Of a stretch of 25,992 nucleotides of DNA, positions 15,410 to 23,293 are shown in pieces; positions within the stretch are counted from its first letter, which is position 1, and each line of letters starts with the position of its first letter. The notes below the pieces were generated by a model. It worked only from the letters and a program-made list of their open reading frames with translations, ran no database searches and had not been told where the DNA came from. The position numbers were made by a program, and so were the translations under genes. The stretch is from CAYFLR01 sp964343805 (GTDB taxonomy: Bacteria; Bdellovibrionota_B; Oligoflexia; CAYFLR01), in contig CAYFLR010000075.1 in the NCBI GenBank assembly GCA_964343805.1, positions 1 to 25,992 on the forward strand, in the 5' to 3' direction.

Positions 15410-16315
15410 ATGAATATTCTCATTGCCGGTGCTACCGGTTTTATAGGATCAAAATTAGTAAGAACCCTTTTAAGCAAGGGGTATAATGATATTCGGATTT
15501 TAACTCGCAACTTGCCAAAAGTAAAAGCTCCCGGTTTCGAGTCTATTAAATACTTTAAATGGAATCCGGAAAAAGGGGAGATCGATAAGAACTGTTTGAG
15601 CTGCTTGGATGTGGTTGTTAATTTAGCCGGTGATAACATCGCCAGCGGGAGGTGGTCCGCAGGAAAAAAAGAGAGGATTTTAAATTCACGTGTCGCTAGT
15701 ACACGGCTGCTGGTGGATTCTTTAAACCAACTTGATAATCCGCCCCAGGAATTCTTAAATGCGTCGGCAATCGGTATTTATGGAGATCAAAGAGATAAGG
15801 AATTAGATGAAAAATCTGAAAGAGGAAATAGTTTTTTAGCAGAAGTATGTAGCCGCTGGGAGCAAGAGTTAAATCTTAAATCAGTCCAAAGTTATATTCT
15901 TAGAATAGGCATTGTTTTAGGTAGCCAAGGCGGGGCTCTTGCAAAAATGCTCCTCCCTTTTAAGATGGGACTAGGAGGGCGTCTTGGTGAAGGAAATCAA
16001 TTTATGAGTTGGATTCATGTTGATGACCTTGTTAATCAAATGATTTATCTAATTGAAGGTAAAGGGGAGCCTGGTGTTTATAACGGTGTCGCACCAGAAC
16101 CAGTTACCAACAAAGATTTTACTAGAATTTTAGGTCAAACTTTAAAAAGACCCACCCCTTTTCCGGTTCCCCGACTCGCTCTAAAAGTAGCCATGGGTGA
16201 GATGTCGGCCCTTTTACTTGAAAGTCAAAGAGTGACTCCTACCAAGTTTTTAAAAGCTGGGTTTGAATTTAAGTATCCTCAGTTGGGTGGGGCTTTGGAT
16301 AATTTAATTTCATAA
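15410..16315 (+). CDS. TIGR01777-type NAD-dependent epimerase/SDR protein
   Basis: This 301-residue Rossmann-fold protein starts MNILIAGATGFIGSKL, with the nucleotide-binding glycine motif at residues 7-13. VVNLAGDNIASGRWSAGKKERILNSRVASTRLLVDSL, NASAIGIYGD and the C-terminal SALLLESQRVTPTKFLKAGFEFKYP are characteristic of the TIGR01777 (YfcH-like) family of extended SDRs. The substrate is not known for this family. It precedes the flippase-like and glycosyltransferase genes on the same strand, but the gaps (54 and 74 nt) and an extra promoter argue against a single tight operon. Confidence 0.9.
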   Translation: MNILIAGATGFIGSKLVRTLLSKGYNDIRILTRNLPKVKAPGFESIKYFKWNPEKGEIDKNCLSCLDVVVNLAGDNIASGRWSAGKKERILNSRVASTRLLVDSLNQLDNPPQEFLNASAIGIYGDQRDKELDEKSERGNSFLAEVCSRWEQELNLKSVQSYILRIGIVLGSQGGALAKMLLPFKMGLGGRLGEGNQFMSWIHVDDLVNQMIYLIEGKGEPGVYNGVAPEPVTNKDFTRILGQTLKRPTPFPVPRLALKVAMGEMSALLLESQRVTPTKFLKAGFEFKYPQLGGALDNLIS

Positions 16316-16369
16316 AAATAGCACAGACTGTTATGATGAAAATGTTTAATTTTTTATGATAAGCAGAAA

Positions 16370-17353
16370 ATGAACTATAATTGGAAAAAAAGATCCGTCC
16401 TTTTCTTTGTGCTACTGTTTCTGGTATGGGTTTTTTATTATATCTTCAGTAATCAACAAGACTTTCTTGTTTTAAATCAAATAAGCTTTTCTGATGTTGC
16501 ACTTATCGGGATCTGCTATTTACCAAGTCTTTACCTACTAAGTCTCCTCAATCAACTTCTTTTCAGAAAGTTGAATATTCATATTTCTATGCTGGAATCG
16601 CTCAGCCTTTGTAATCTTACATCTATTTTTAATTATGCTGTTCCTATACGTGGGGGAGCTGCATTTAGAGCCTTTTATCTAAATACTTATCATCAGGTAT
16701 CCTATTCCTATTTTATAGGGTCTCTGGCTGTGACTTCTTTTATTATCATCTCTGTGATTTCCTTTGTTGGTATTATTTCACAAGGGGTTCTTTGGATTCA
16801 ATTTGACCTGATAGATTGGTTTTCTCTGGTTATTTTTGCCTCTTTTATCTTACTTTTTATTATCGTTATGATCCTAAAAATAAACCCTCTCAGTCATTTT
16901 CAAATACAAAATGGCTTTTTAAAAAAAGTTGATAGGGTATTTAAATCTTGTGAAATGATCCGCAAAGATCGCTCACTCGTAGGATTGATAATCCTAATCA
17001 GTATACTCAAAGTTTTAATTGGTGCTTTTATTACTTACCTCTGTTTTAATGCCATTTCAAATCCTATTGAATACAGCAAAATCCTACATCTAGCTTGTAT
17101 TTCAAACTTTACTACTTTGTTGAGCATCACTCCAGGTGCCATAGGTGTTCAAGAGGGAATTATGATGTTTGTTGGGAAAACGCTTGCTATAAGTCAGGCT
17201 GATATTCTCATGGTGTCCTTTATAAACCGAATGGCTTTTCTAGTTATAAATACTTTACTGATTCCTCCTTCACTCTATACCCTCTTTGGTAAGGATTGGG
17301 GTAAACAGTTACTATCCATAATTAGATCAACCCAAGAGGAATCCCGTAAGTAG
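16370..17353 (+). CDS. Flippase-like membrane protein (LPG synthase TM / UPF0104 family)
   Basis: The 327 residues form about eight membrane helices. Hallmarks of the family are LLNQLLFRKLN, then FNYAVPIRGGAAFRAFYLN, and the late ITPGAIGVQEGIMMFVGK. Related proteins form the membrane part of lysylphosphatidylglycerol synthases and are common next to glycosyltransferases, where a role in moving or using lipid-linked sugars is suspected. There is no soluble aminoacyl-transfer domain, so MprF activity is not expected. A family 2 glycosyltransferase follows. Confidence 0.82.
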   Translation: MNYNWKKRSVLFFVLLFLVWVFYYIFSNQQDFLVLNQISFSDVALIGICYLPSLYLLSLLNQLLFRKLNIHISMLESLSLCNLTSIFNYAVPIRGGAAFRAFYLNTYHQVSYSYFIGSLAVTSFIIISVISFVGIISQGVLWIQFDLIDWFSLVIFASFILLFIIVMILKINPLSHFQIQNGFLKKVDRVFKSCEMIRKDRSLVGLIILISILKVLIGAFITYLCFNAISNPIEYSKILHLACISNFTTLLSITPGAIGVQEGIMMFVGKTLAISQADILMVSFINRMAFLVINTLLIPPSLYTLFGKDWGKQLLSIIRSTQEESRK

Positions 17354-17359
17354 GATAAT

Positions 17360-17388
17360 TTGTTTTAACTCCTTTATCCAGGTATAAT
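17360..17388 (+). promoter_or_regulatory. Sigma-70-like promoter for the glycosyltransferase gene
   Basis: TTGTTT and a perfect TATAAT are separated by 17 nt, and the start codon follows about 39 nt after the -10. It suggests separate or additional transcription of the glycosyltransferase gene. Confidence 0.6.
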
Positions 17389-17427
17389 AGCTCCAACTGA
17401 TAACATGTTTAATTAGGTTTATTAAGT

Positions 17428-18372
17428 ATGCACTTATTAATTGTAATTCCTTGCTTAAATGAGGAAAAGTACATTGATAAAGTTATTGACTCTATTCCTA
17501 AAAAATTTGCTGGAGTGGAACAGTTTGAAATTTTAGTGGTTGATGATGGCAGTGTCGATAAAACTGCTGTTATCGCACAAGGATCAGGGGCTAAGGTCCT
17601 ATCTCATGCCACCAACTTTGGTGTAGGGAGAGCCTTTAAGTCGGGTCTAGAATATGCGATTAAGCATAAATTTGACATTATGGTGAACATAGATGGAGAT
17701 GGCCAATTTGATCCATCTGATATTCATAAATTGATCGATCCCATTATCCAAGGAAATGCCGATTTTGTGACAGCTTCCAGGTTTTTGAATAAAGCTGAAA
17801 TAAAAAATATGCCCAGAATAAAATTATGGGGAAATAAACAGATAACTAAGCTGGTGAGCCGATTATCGGGGGTTGAGTTTACGGATGTATCTTGTGGTTT
17901 TAGGGCTTACTCTAGAGAAACAATGCTTAAGTTGAATCTTCAAGGGACATTTACATACACTCAAGAAAGCTTCCTCAATCTCGCTTTCAAAAATTTAAAA
18001 ATTATCGAAGTCCCGATTACTGTAAAATACTTTCCTGAAAGAAGGTCGAGAGTCGCAGACAGTATTCCTAAATATGCCATGAATACCTCCATCATTCTTT
18101 TTCGAACCTATCGAGATTACCGTCCGCTCAGGTTTTTCTGGTCCATAGCTTTAGCGTGGTTTTTACTTAGCCTCAACTTCGGAACTTTCTTTTTAACCTG
18201 GAGAATCACCTACGGACATTTTTCTCCTCATATATGGTCGGGCTTTACCGCAGCCACTTTTCTCTTTTTAGGACTCATTTTTTTTATAATGGGGGTGGTT
18301 GCAGATATGATGGATCGCATTCGAAATAATCAAGAAGAGATTCTCTACTTTTTGAGAAAAAATTCTAAATGA
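17428..18372 (+). CDS. Family 2 glycosyltransferase (DPM1/DpgS-like)
   Basis: The N-terminal GT-A fold starts LLIVIPCLNEEKYI, with VVDDGSVDKTA at 37-47 and the metal-binding DGD motif (Asp89, Asp91) in VNIDGDGQFDP. The acceptor-side SCGFRAYSRETM and TYTQESFLNLAFK follow. Two C-terminal membrane helices (about 232-253 and 267-290) anchor it. This architecture is typical of polyprenyl-phosphate sugar transferases. Its product could feed the GT-C-like membrane protein encoded convergently 18 nt downstream, but that link is inference. Confidence 0.9.
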   Translation: MHLLIVIPCLNEEKYIDKVIDSIPKKFAGVEQFEILVVDDGSVDKTAVIAQGSGAKVLSHATNFGVGRAFKSGLEYAIKHKFDIMVNIDGDGQFDPSDIHKLIDPIIQGNADFVTASRFLNKAEIKNMPRIKLWGNKQITKLVSRLSGVEFTDVSCGFRAYSRETMLKLNLQGTFTYTQESFLNLAFKNLKIIEVPITVKYFPERRSRVADSIPKYAMNTSIILFRTYRDYRPLRFFWSIALAWFLLSLNFGTFFLTWRITYGHFSPHIWSGFTAATFLFLGLIFFIMGVVADMMDRIRNNQEEILYFLRKNSK

Positions 18373-18390
18373 TTTTCAATCCCTCTGGTT

Positions 18391-19596
18391 TTACAAAATT
18401 TCCCAAATGGAAACTCCACTCTCGTTATAAAGCAGCTTATATTTATCAGGAAAGCTAGATAGTCTTTGATAGGATAATCCGGATAGTCCCGGCCATGCAA
18501 AGACTCGTCTGGATAGATAGATATATTTTATTTGCAGATCTTTCAAAATCTTTAACATCTTTGGGTGGTTTATATATTTACTAACAAGTGAGACATAATA
18601 ATTTTGATGCTCTTTTGTAGTACGGTAAAAATTAGGAGTAGGGAAGAAGGAGAGCATCACTTCAAAGCCGGTATAGTACTCTAAGTAGAGAGCGGCATCC
18701 ATAATAAAAGCGGTTTTCCACCCTAGAAAAGTTCGACCTAAAAAGTGTTTGGAGGGGTCGAGTTCTTTGCTGTTTTTAATCCACTCAAAAGCTTTTAGAT
18801 CTTCTGGGAAAACGGCAGATCGTCTTTTCATTAATTCAAAGGCTTCGTAGTTTTTAGTGATGCGGGGATACATATCCCAGATGATAATATAGAAAAAGCA
18901 GCAATTAAGAATCAATAGAGCCGTTTTATACATTCTTACCTTATGGGAATTTAATATAGGGAGGATGACCTTATGCCCTAAAAAGAGGATCATGCGCAGG
19001 AGAAAAAAGAAAAAGAAAGCCACTCCCAGTGTCACTGGTACAAACATGAGCATTTTATAAAAGTAAGAGCTAACGAAGAACATCCCTAACTTTTTAGGAA
19101 ACGGAGAGATGAGAAATTGAGTCCATACCACCAACCCGATTAAACAGTAAGTCTGGGCCTGGTGTCTTTTAAATGGAGGGAGGAAGAGTGCTAAAAACAT
19201 AAAAAGGAGCCCCCATATGGCAAAAGCTGATGAACGGCTCTTAACCCCACTACCTGGATCTGTGCCAGGAGGATAAAAAATGGAATTCCACTCTTTTTTA
19301 AAGTCATCATAATTCTTGATAAGTTCAGTATCGAGAGCTGCTTTGGTGGGGGAATTATCAACTTTAACCATATCGGCAGCTCTTTTTAGCGTGAGCAAAT
19401 TAGGAGTAATAAAAACAGCACACAGACTAGCAAATAGAAATCCATAGAGGACCATAAATTTTGCTCGATGTAAAAACTGCGCTCTTGGAAAATAGATGAG
19501 CCCAAAGAAAAAGAAAAGTAGGAGAAAATAGAGTAAGAAAGGAACAGAATTGTAGTGGAAGTATTGACTGCCCGTAACCATGAGCGCCATAATCAA
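18391..19596 (-). CDS. C-terminal part of an interrupted polytopic membrane protein (GT-C-like)
   Basis: This 401-residue frame has about five or six membrane helices and then a soluble C-terminal domain (about 250-401). It is in the same frame as 19708-20526, separated by one TAA. The 37 codons between the TAA and this TTG read as a normal hydrophobic and loop segment (IASYFFIFTTASYLLNILPL and following). No ribosome binding site precedes the TTG, so independent translation is doubtful. It is best seen as the second part of a 711-codon gene inactivated by a nonsense change. Confidence 0.7.
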   Translation of the reverse strand: MIMALMVTGSQYFHYNSVPFLLYFLLLFFFFGLIYFPRAQFLHRAKFMVLYGFLFASLCAVFITPNLLTLKRAADMVKVDNSPTKAALDTELIKNYDDFKKEWNSIFYPPGTDPGSGVKSRSSAFAIWGLLFMFLALFLPPFKRHQAQTYCLIGLVVWTQFLISPFPKKLGMFFVSSYFYKMLMFVPVTLGVAFFFFFLLRMILFLGHKVILPILNSHKVRMYKTALLILNCCFFYIIIWDMYPRITKNYEAFELMKRRSAVFPEDLKAFEWIKNSKELDPSKHFLGRTFLGWKTAFIMDAALYLEYYTGFEVMLSFFPTPNFYRTTKEHQNYYVSLVSKYINHPKMLKILKDLQIKYIYLSRRVFAWPGLSGLSYQRLSSFPDKYKLLYNESGVSIWEIL

Positions 19597-19707
19597 GACG
19601 ATTTTACCAAACTTTTGCCAAGGTATTTTTTCCCAGCTGCTTTTATGAAGGGGTAATATATTTAGGAGATAGGATGCGGTGGTGAATATAAAAAAGTAGG
19701 AAGCTAT

Positions 19708-19710
19708 TTA
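19708..19710 (-). other. In-frame TAA splitting the membrane protein gene
   Basis: On the minus strand the frame from 20526 reads RGKNA, then TAA, then IASYFF without any shift, and stays open to the stop at 18391. The whole frame 20526-18391 is 712 codons with this single internal stop. Confidence 0.85.
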
Positions 19711-20526
19711 GGCATTTTTCCCTCGGTGGGCAAAGAGATTGCTGGGGACATTACTATAAAAAACCACAATGACAGCTAAAAGGAGTGCAAACAGGTTGTT
19801 GTTAAAGAGCTTAAGACCAAATTGATAGGTGGCCAGTAAGATGAGGATATTAAACAGATTGGTCATAAAAACAATGGATTCGCTGCTTTCCATGTTAAAA
19901 ATTCCACTGTTTAGGGCCAGAATCCAAGCAAAACCTGCCGGGTAATTGGCTCTAGCATTAGGCACTGCATCAAAACTAAAACCTCCATTCAGAATATCTT
20001 GAGAGAGCATAGAGAGCATCACGGGGTCGTGAAGGGGAGCAACAATAAACTCTCTTAGAGGGCCCCAAAAGAGATAGATACATACAGTAACTAGGAATAG
20101 AACGAACACTCTATAAGGATTTCTGATGGTTTTAAAAACATGGGTGAGATAGCTCTTTCTTTCGTCATAGATTAACTTCCCACTATAAAGAAAGAGTCCT
20201 CCGAAACCCATCTTGATGAGGGGAACTGGAAAGGTCATACCGAGAGTGGAGAGCCAATTAAAAACCACAACAGTAGTACTGAGGCCTAGGCACAGGTAAG
20301 TAATCCAGTGGATTGGTTCATAAGGTAATAATTTCTTCCACAAAGTTTTGCCCACCACATAGCCGAAGGTATAGAATGTGGCTAAGATAGCCAATAGGAG
20401 ATAGATCCTTTCAGATAAAAGATGAATAGAATATCCAAACAGGGCTGCACTGGCCATCAAGAGAGGTAAAAGATACCATCTAGGTAGATATTTCATTAAT
20501 TTGCTCGAAGAATAATTTACTAACAA
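19708..20526 (-). CDS. N-terminal part of an interrupted polytopic membrane protein (GT-C-like)
   Basis: The 272 residues contain roughly seven or eight membrane helices. The loop REFIVAPLHDPVMLSMLSQDIL, ahead of NYPAGFAWILALN, resembles the acidic first loop and following region of GT-C membrane glycosyltransferases. It starts at TTG 20526 without a clear RBS; ATG 20496 is an alternative. It follows flagellin 3 by 52 nt on the same strand. It ends at a TAA inside a membrane region, and the downstream frame continues unbroken, so this is a truncated protein or a pseudogene fragment. Confidence 0.7.
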   Translation of the reverse strand: MLVNYSSSKLMKYLPRWYLLPLLMASAALFGYSIHLLSERIYLLLAILATFYTFGYVVGKTLWKKLLPYEPIHWITYLCLGLSTTVVVFNWLSTLGMTFPVPLIKMGFGGLFLYSGKLIYDERKSYLTHVFKTIRNPYRVFVLFLVTVCIYLFWGPLREFIVAPLHDPVMLSMLSQDILNGGFSFDAVPNARANYPAGFAWILALNSGIFNMESSESIVFMTNLFNILILLATYQFGLKLFNNNLFALLLAVIVVFYSNVPSNLFAHRGKNA

Positions 20527-20578
20527 TTTTAGCTAATTAAAAAAAAATTGTAAATGTGAATAAAAGGGAGCGAGGGGA

Positions 20579-21463
20579 CTATCTGATTAAGGATAAAGCC
20601 ATTTCTGGGTTTTGATTGGCTTGGGTTAAAACTGCAGTTCCTGCCTGAGATAGGATTTTGTTTTGAGTGAGATCTGCCGTTTCGTTAGCAAAATCTACAT
20701 CTCTGATCCTTGAGTTGGCCGCACTCATATTTTCGATGGTGATACCTAAATTTCCCACCGCTTTTTGTAAACGGCTCTGGTTTGCTCCAAGGGCCGCTCG
20801 TTGTCCGGAAATTCTTTGCAGGGCATTGTCAATGACATCCAACTTTCCCGCAATATTGGAGCGTTCTGGTGCATTTTCTTGACCTAAGGTCGGACCAATT
20901 TCATTCTCTTTACCAAGTTTAAGAATGCTTGAATCTATTTTGAGAGTTTTGAAATCGAGTACCAATGAGTCGGTATTTGCCTCTTTTCCCGATCCAATTC
21001 CAATATGGAGGGAAATACTGTCCATTTCCCTATTGCGTGAAAAGCCTTTTAATACTTTTAACCCATTGAATTCAGTAACATTAGCGATCCGATCCACTTC
21101 ATCCACCAGTTCCACATACTCTTTATTTAAATAACCCCGCTCCATATCTCCAATAGTGTCACTCGCTGATTGAACTCCTAATTCTCTTAAGCGTATGAGA
21201 ATATTGGTTATTTCATTGTAGGCTCCTTCTGCAGTTTGAATCATACTAATTCCATCACTTGCATTTCTACGAGCTTGGTTTAAACCCTTGATTTGAGCCT
21301 TTAGAGATTCTGAAATAGCTAAACCAGCAGCATCATCAGCAGCCTTGTTAATACGGTGGCCTGATGACAGCTTTTCTAAATTACTATTTAGGCTTGAAGT
21401 GTTTCTTTCAAGTTGTCTCTGAGCAGTAAGTGAAGACACATTTGTTTTTATGCGAAGTCCCAA
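20579..21463 (-). CDS. Flagellin (paralogue 3)
   Basis: This 294-residue filament subunit has the same domain layout as the others, with differences such as NASDGISM, LGVQSAS and GDMERGYL in otherwise conserved D1 helices. It starts at TTG (21461-21463), with GGGAGG (21468-21473) only 4 nt upstream, whereas the other two use ATG with AAGGAGG. A weaker start could mean a minor filament protein. The promoter is at 21568-21591. It lies about 7 kb from the tandem pair, and its leader sequence is unlike theirs. Confidence 0.96.
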   Translation of the reverse strand: MGLRIKTNVSSLTAQRQLERNTSSLNSNLEKLSSGHRINKAADDAAGLAISESLKAQIKGLNQARRNASDGISMIQTAEGAYNEITNILIRLRELGVQSASDTIGDMERGYLNKEYVELVDEVDRIANVTEFNGLKVLKGFSRNREMDSISLHIGIGSGKEANTDSLVLDFKTLKIDSSILKLGKENEIGPTLGQENAPERSNIAGKLDVIDNALQRISGQRAALGANQSRLQKAVGNLGITIENMSAANSRIRDVDFANETADLTQNKILSQAGTAVLTQANQNPEMALSLIR

Positions 21464-21567
21464 GTTTCCTCCCTGAAAACACTAATGACTCCTACAAAAG
21501 AAGATATGATCTTGTAGTGTAAAAGTAATATTAGAATCTAAGCCATATTCTCAACCCATGATATGAG

Positions 21568-21591
21568 TCGCCTAAAATGGGTAAAGCTTGA
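21568..21591 (-). promoter_or_regulatory. Sigma-28-like promoter of flagellin gene 3
   Basis: The minus strand reads TCAAG-N14-GGCGA, the same boxes and spacing as at 13574-13597, at 105 nt before the start codon. Confidence 0.7.
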
Positions 21592-21734
21592 TGTTTATTT
21601 ATTAACTCACTGAAGTTGTAGCTTTAATACTTGAGAGGAGGGAAAATTCCAAGACAAATTCAGTATTTATTATGTTGATATGTTGGTTTAAGTAGTTGAT
21701 TGTATATGAATATTAAGTTAAATTTATTATATTC

Positions 21735-21762
21735 TCAAGTTGAAATAGGCTCCATCCGATAT
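21735..21762 (+). promoter_or_regulatory. Possible sigma-28-like promoter next to the lipoprotein start
   Basis: TCAAG (21735-21739) and CCGATAT (21756-21762) resemble the sigma-28 boxes, with the core spaced one base wider than in the flagellin promoters. The -10 ends only 7 nt before the ATG at 21770, so transcription would begin at or very near the start codon. Confidence 0.35.
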
Positions 21763-21769
21763 AAAATCC

Positions 21770-22483
21770 ATGAAAGCGATAGTTATCACAATTGTAATAT
21801 TACTCCTTACTGGATGCACTAAAAATAACGATGCAGAGCAAAAGACTGTAGGGGGAGGGCAGATTCAAACTGGGAACAGTAGCTGCAATTTGGAATTGGA
21901 CACCTACAGGCTTGAAGAGGTCAATTCTGCGGATGGAACTTCAGGTTCAGCTCCTTTAGATATAAAGATGGCACTGTTTGAAACTGTGGAGCAAGCCACC
22001 GAGGCGGATGCCCCTCTGCCTAGTTTCTATTTGGCTTATCATATCAATGACTTCTTCGGCACCCAGTATCGAAAAATCCTATTTCCTAAAAATACAGCAT
22101 TTAAAATCGAAAATACCGGAGACGAGGTGGTTTATTGTGCCAAGCATCAAGTGAGTAAGAAAGAGATGATGAATGCTCGTCGCAAAGCCCTCACTGAACC
22201 AGAATATAATGAGTTAATTGATTTTTACGATAATTTCTATTTTGTTTTCTGTGCCACCTATATAGGAAAAACCCTAGAGAAGGGTGAACTATACAGCCCA
22301 TACGATATTCAGCACTTTATGTTGGACTACAGCTTAGGGGACTACACTGGCTGCAGTAATGGTGAAGCTATAGATAAAGCCTATCAAGAGGGTAAACCCA
22401 TCGATATTGATCAAGAGAGTTTTCAATATACACTTCTCAACAAGGTGTGTAGTGGAATCAAGACAGTCAATGAGTATCTATAA
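21770..22483 (+). CDS. Lipoprotein of unknown function, N-terminal part of an interrupted gene
   Basis: The 237 residues start with a lipoprotein signal MKAIVITIVILLLTGC (lipobox LTGC, Cys16). The mature part has several cysteines and the segment LPSFYLAYHINDFFGTQYRK. I recognise no family. No RBS precedes the ATG. The frame ends at TAA 22481-22483 and continues in the same frame to 23293. The junction (VNEYL, stop, DGQLALKIMKVQELREAV) reads as one protein, so a nonsense change or read-through is likely. It heads the metalloprotease cluster. Confidence 0.7.
   Translation: MKAIVITIVILLLTGCTKNNDAEQKTVGGGQIQTGNSSCNLELDTYRLEEVNSADGTSGSAPLDIKMALFETVEQATEADAPLPSFYLAYHINDFFGTQYRKILFPKNTAFKIENTGDEVVYCAKHQVSKKEMMNARRKALTEPEYNELIDFYDNFYFVFCATYIGKTLEKGELYSPYDIQHFMLDYSLGDYTGCSNGEAIDKAYQEGKPIDIDQESFQYTLLNKVCSGIKTVNEYL
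22481..22483 (+). other. In-frame TAA splitting the lipoprotein gene
   Basis: The frame from 21770 continues after this TAA as GAT GGT CAG TTG GCA without a shift to the stop at 23291-23293. In total this is 508 codons including this single internal stop and the final one. Confidence 0.8.
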
Positions 22484-22492
22484 GATGGTCAG

Positions 22493-23293
22493 TTGGCACT
22501 CAAGATTATGAAAGTGCAGGAGCTTCGAGAGGCGGTTGATGATAGTGGAAAAAGGATCAAGTCAGAAGAAGAAATTGTAGCACTTGTGAATGCGGATCTT
22601 CCTCCTGAGTTTCGTCGAGCTGTTCTATATCCCTTTGAAAAGCACGAACAAATTACCGATTTACTTCCTTCCTTTCTGGTCTACGATCTGAATGATGTGT
22701 ATAGAACCAAAGAACGAGCTAACGAGGCTTTTCAATATGCCTTTGCGAACATGTACTCACGTGAATTAGATCTATTTCGATCAAAAGAGCAATATGAGGA
22801 GCAGGATGGGGAAATAGATCAGGCAGATGAGTTTATTCCTGAATTCAATCTTTTACGGAAATTTATTAAAGGCAGATGGAACACTCGTGTAGCTAGAGCA
22901 GGAAATAAAGAGGGAAGTCAAACTCTCTCCTGTGAAAGTGCTTCAGTGGCTGTAGAGACAAAATCTATGTCTACCGATGTTGGAGGAAGTATGCCGCTAC
23001 CCACACCAGCTCCCAGAAAGAGAAAAACCGATGATACGAAGCAAAAAGTTTTCCAATCTATTAATGAGCGATTTGAAAAAGGCTATGAAGATCTGGAAGG
23101 CCTTACAGATGAGCAAGTGAATACTTTTTATCAAAACTGTGTGAATAAAATAGAATCTCAAAAGAGTGCAGATAAATCTAAGAAAGATGCTGTGAAGGAC
23201 ACCAAACCCTATTTTATGGGTGCGAGTGATGTCTTCCATGTGGGAACCTGGCGTTACCATAATTATGAATTTAAACCGGGAACGGATAAATAA
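22493..23293 (+). CDS. C-terminal part of the interrupted lipoprotein gene
   Basis: The 266 residues are hydrophilic and mostly helical, with a proline/lysine-rich linker (PLPTPAPRKRKTDDTKQK, about residues 166-183). There is no signal peptide and no RBS before TTG 22493, so on its own it would be cytoplasmic or untranslated. LLPSFLVYDLNDVYRTKERA near residue 60 echoes LPSFYLAYHINDFFGTQY of the N-terminal part. Its stop overlaps the ATG of the metalloprotease by one base (TAATG), so translation of the next gene probably depended on reading through here. Confidence 0.65.
   Translation: MALKIMKVQELREAVDDSGKRIKSEEEIVALVNADLPPEFRRAVLYPFEKHEQITDLLPSFLVYDLNDVYRTKERANEAFQYAFANMYSRELDLFRSKEQYEEQDGEIDQADEFIPEFNLLRKFIKGRWNTRVARAGNKEGSQTLSCESASVAVETKSMSTDVGGSMPLPTPAPRKRKTDDTKQKVFQSINERFEKGYEDLEGLTDEQVNTFYQNCVNKIESQKSADKSKKDAVKDTKPYFMGASDVFHVGTWRYHNYEFKPGTDK

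Larger units (their letters stand above)
21464..21769. other. Divergent intergenic region: flagellin 3 and lipoprotein promoters
   Basis: No gene is seen in 306 nt. On the minus strand it holds the flagellin 3 promoter and a 105-nt leader, with a possible hairpin CTACAA/TTGTAG near 21491-21516. On the plus strand it is A/T-rich and ends with the TCAAG and CCGATAT boxes next to the lipoprotein start. Confidence 0.6.

Noticed and set aside
18391..23293. Reassignment of TAA to a sense codon
   Set aside because: Other genes end cleanly at TAA with the next gene starting directly after (for example 9191-9193), so TAA is a working stop here.
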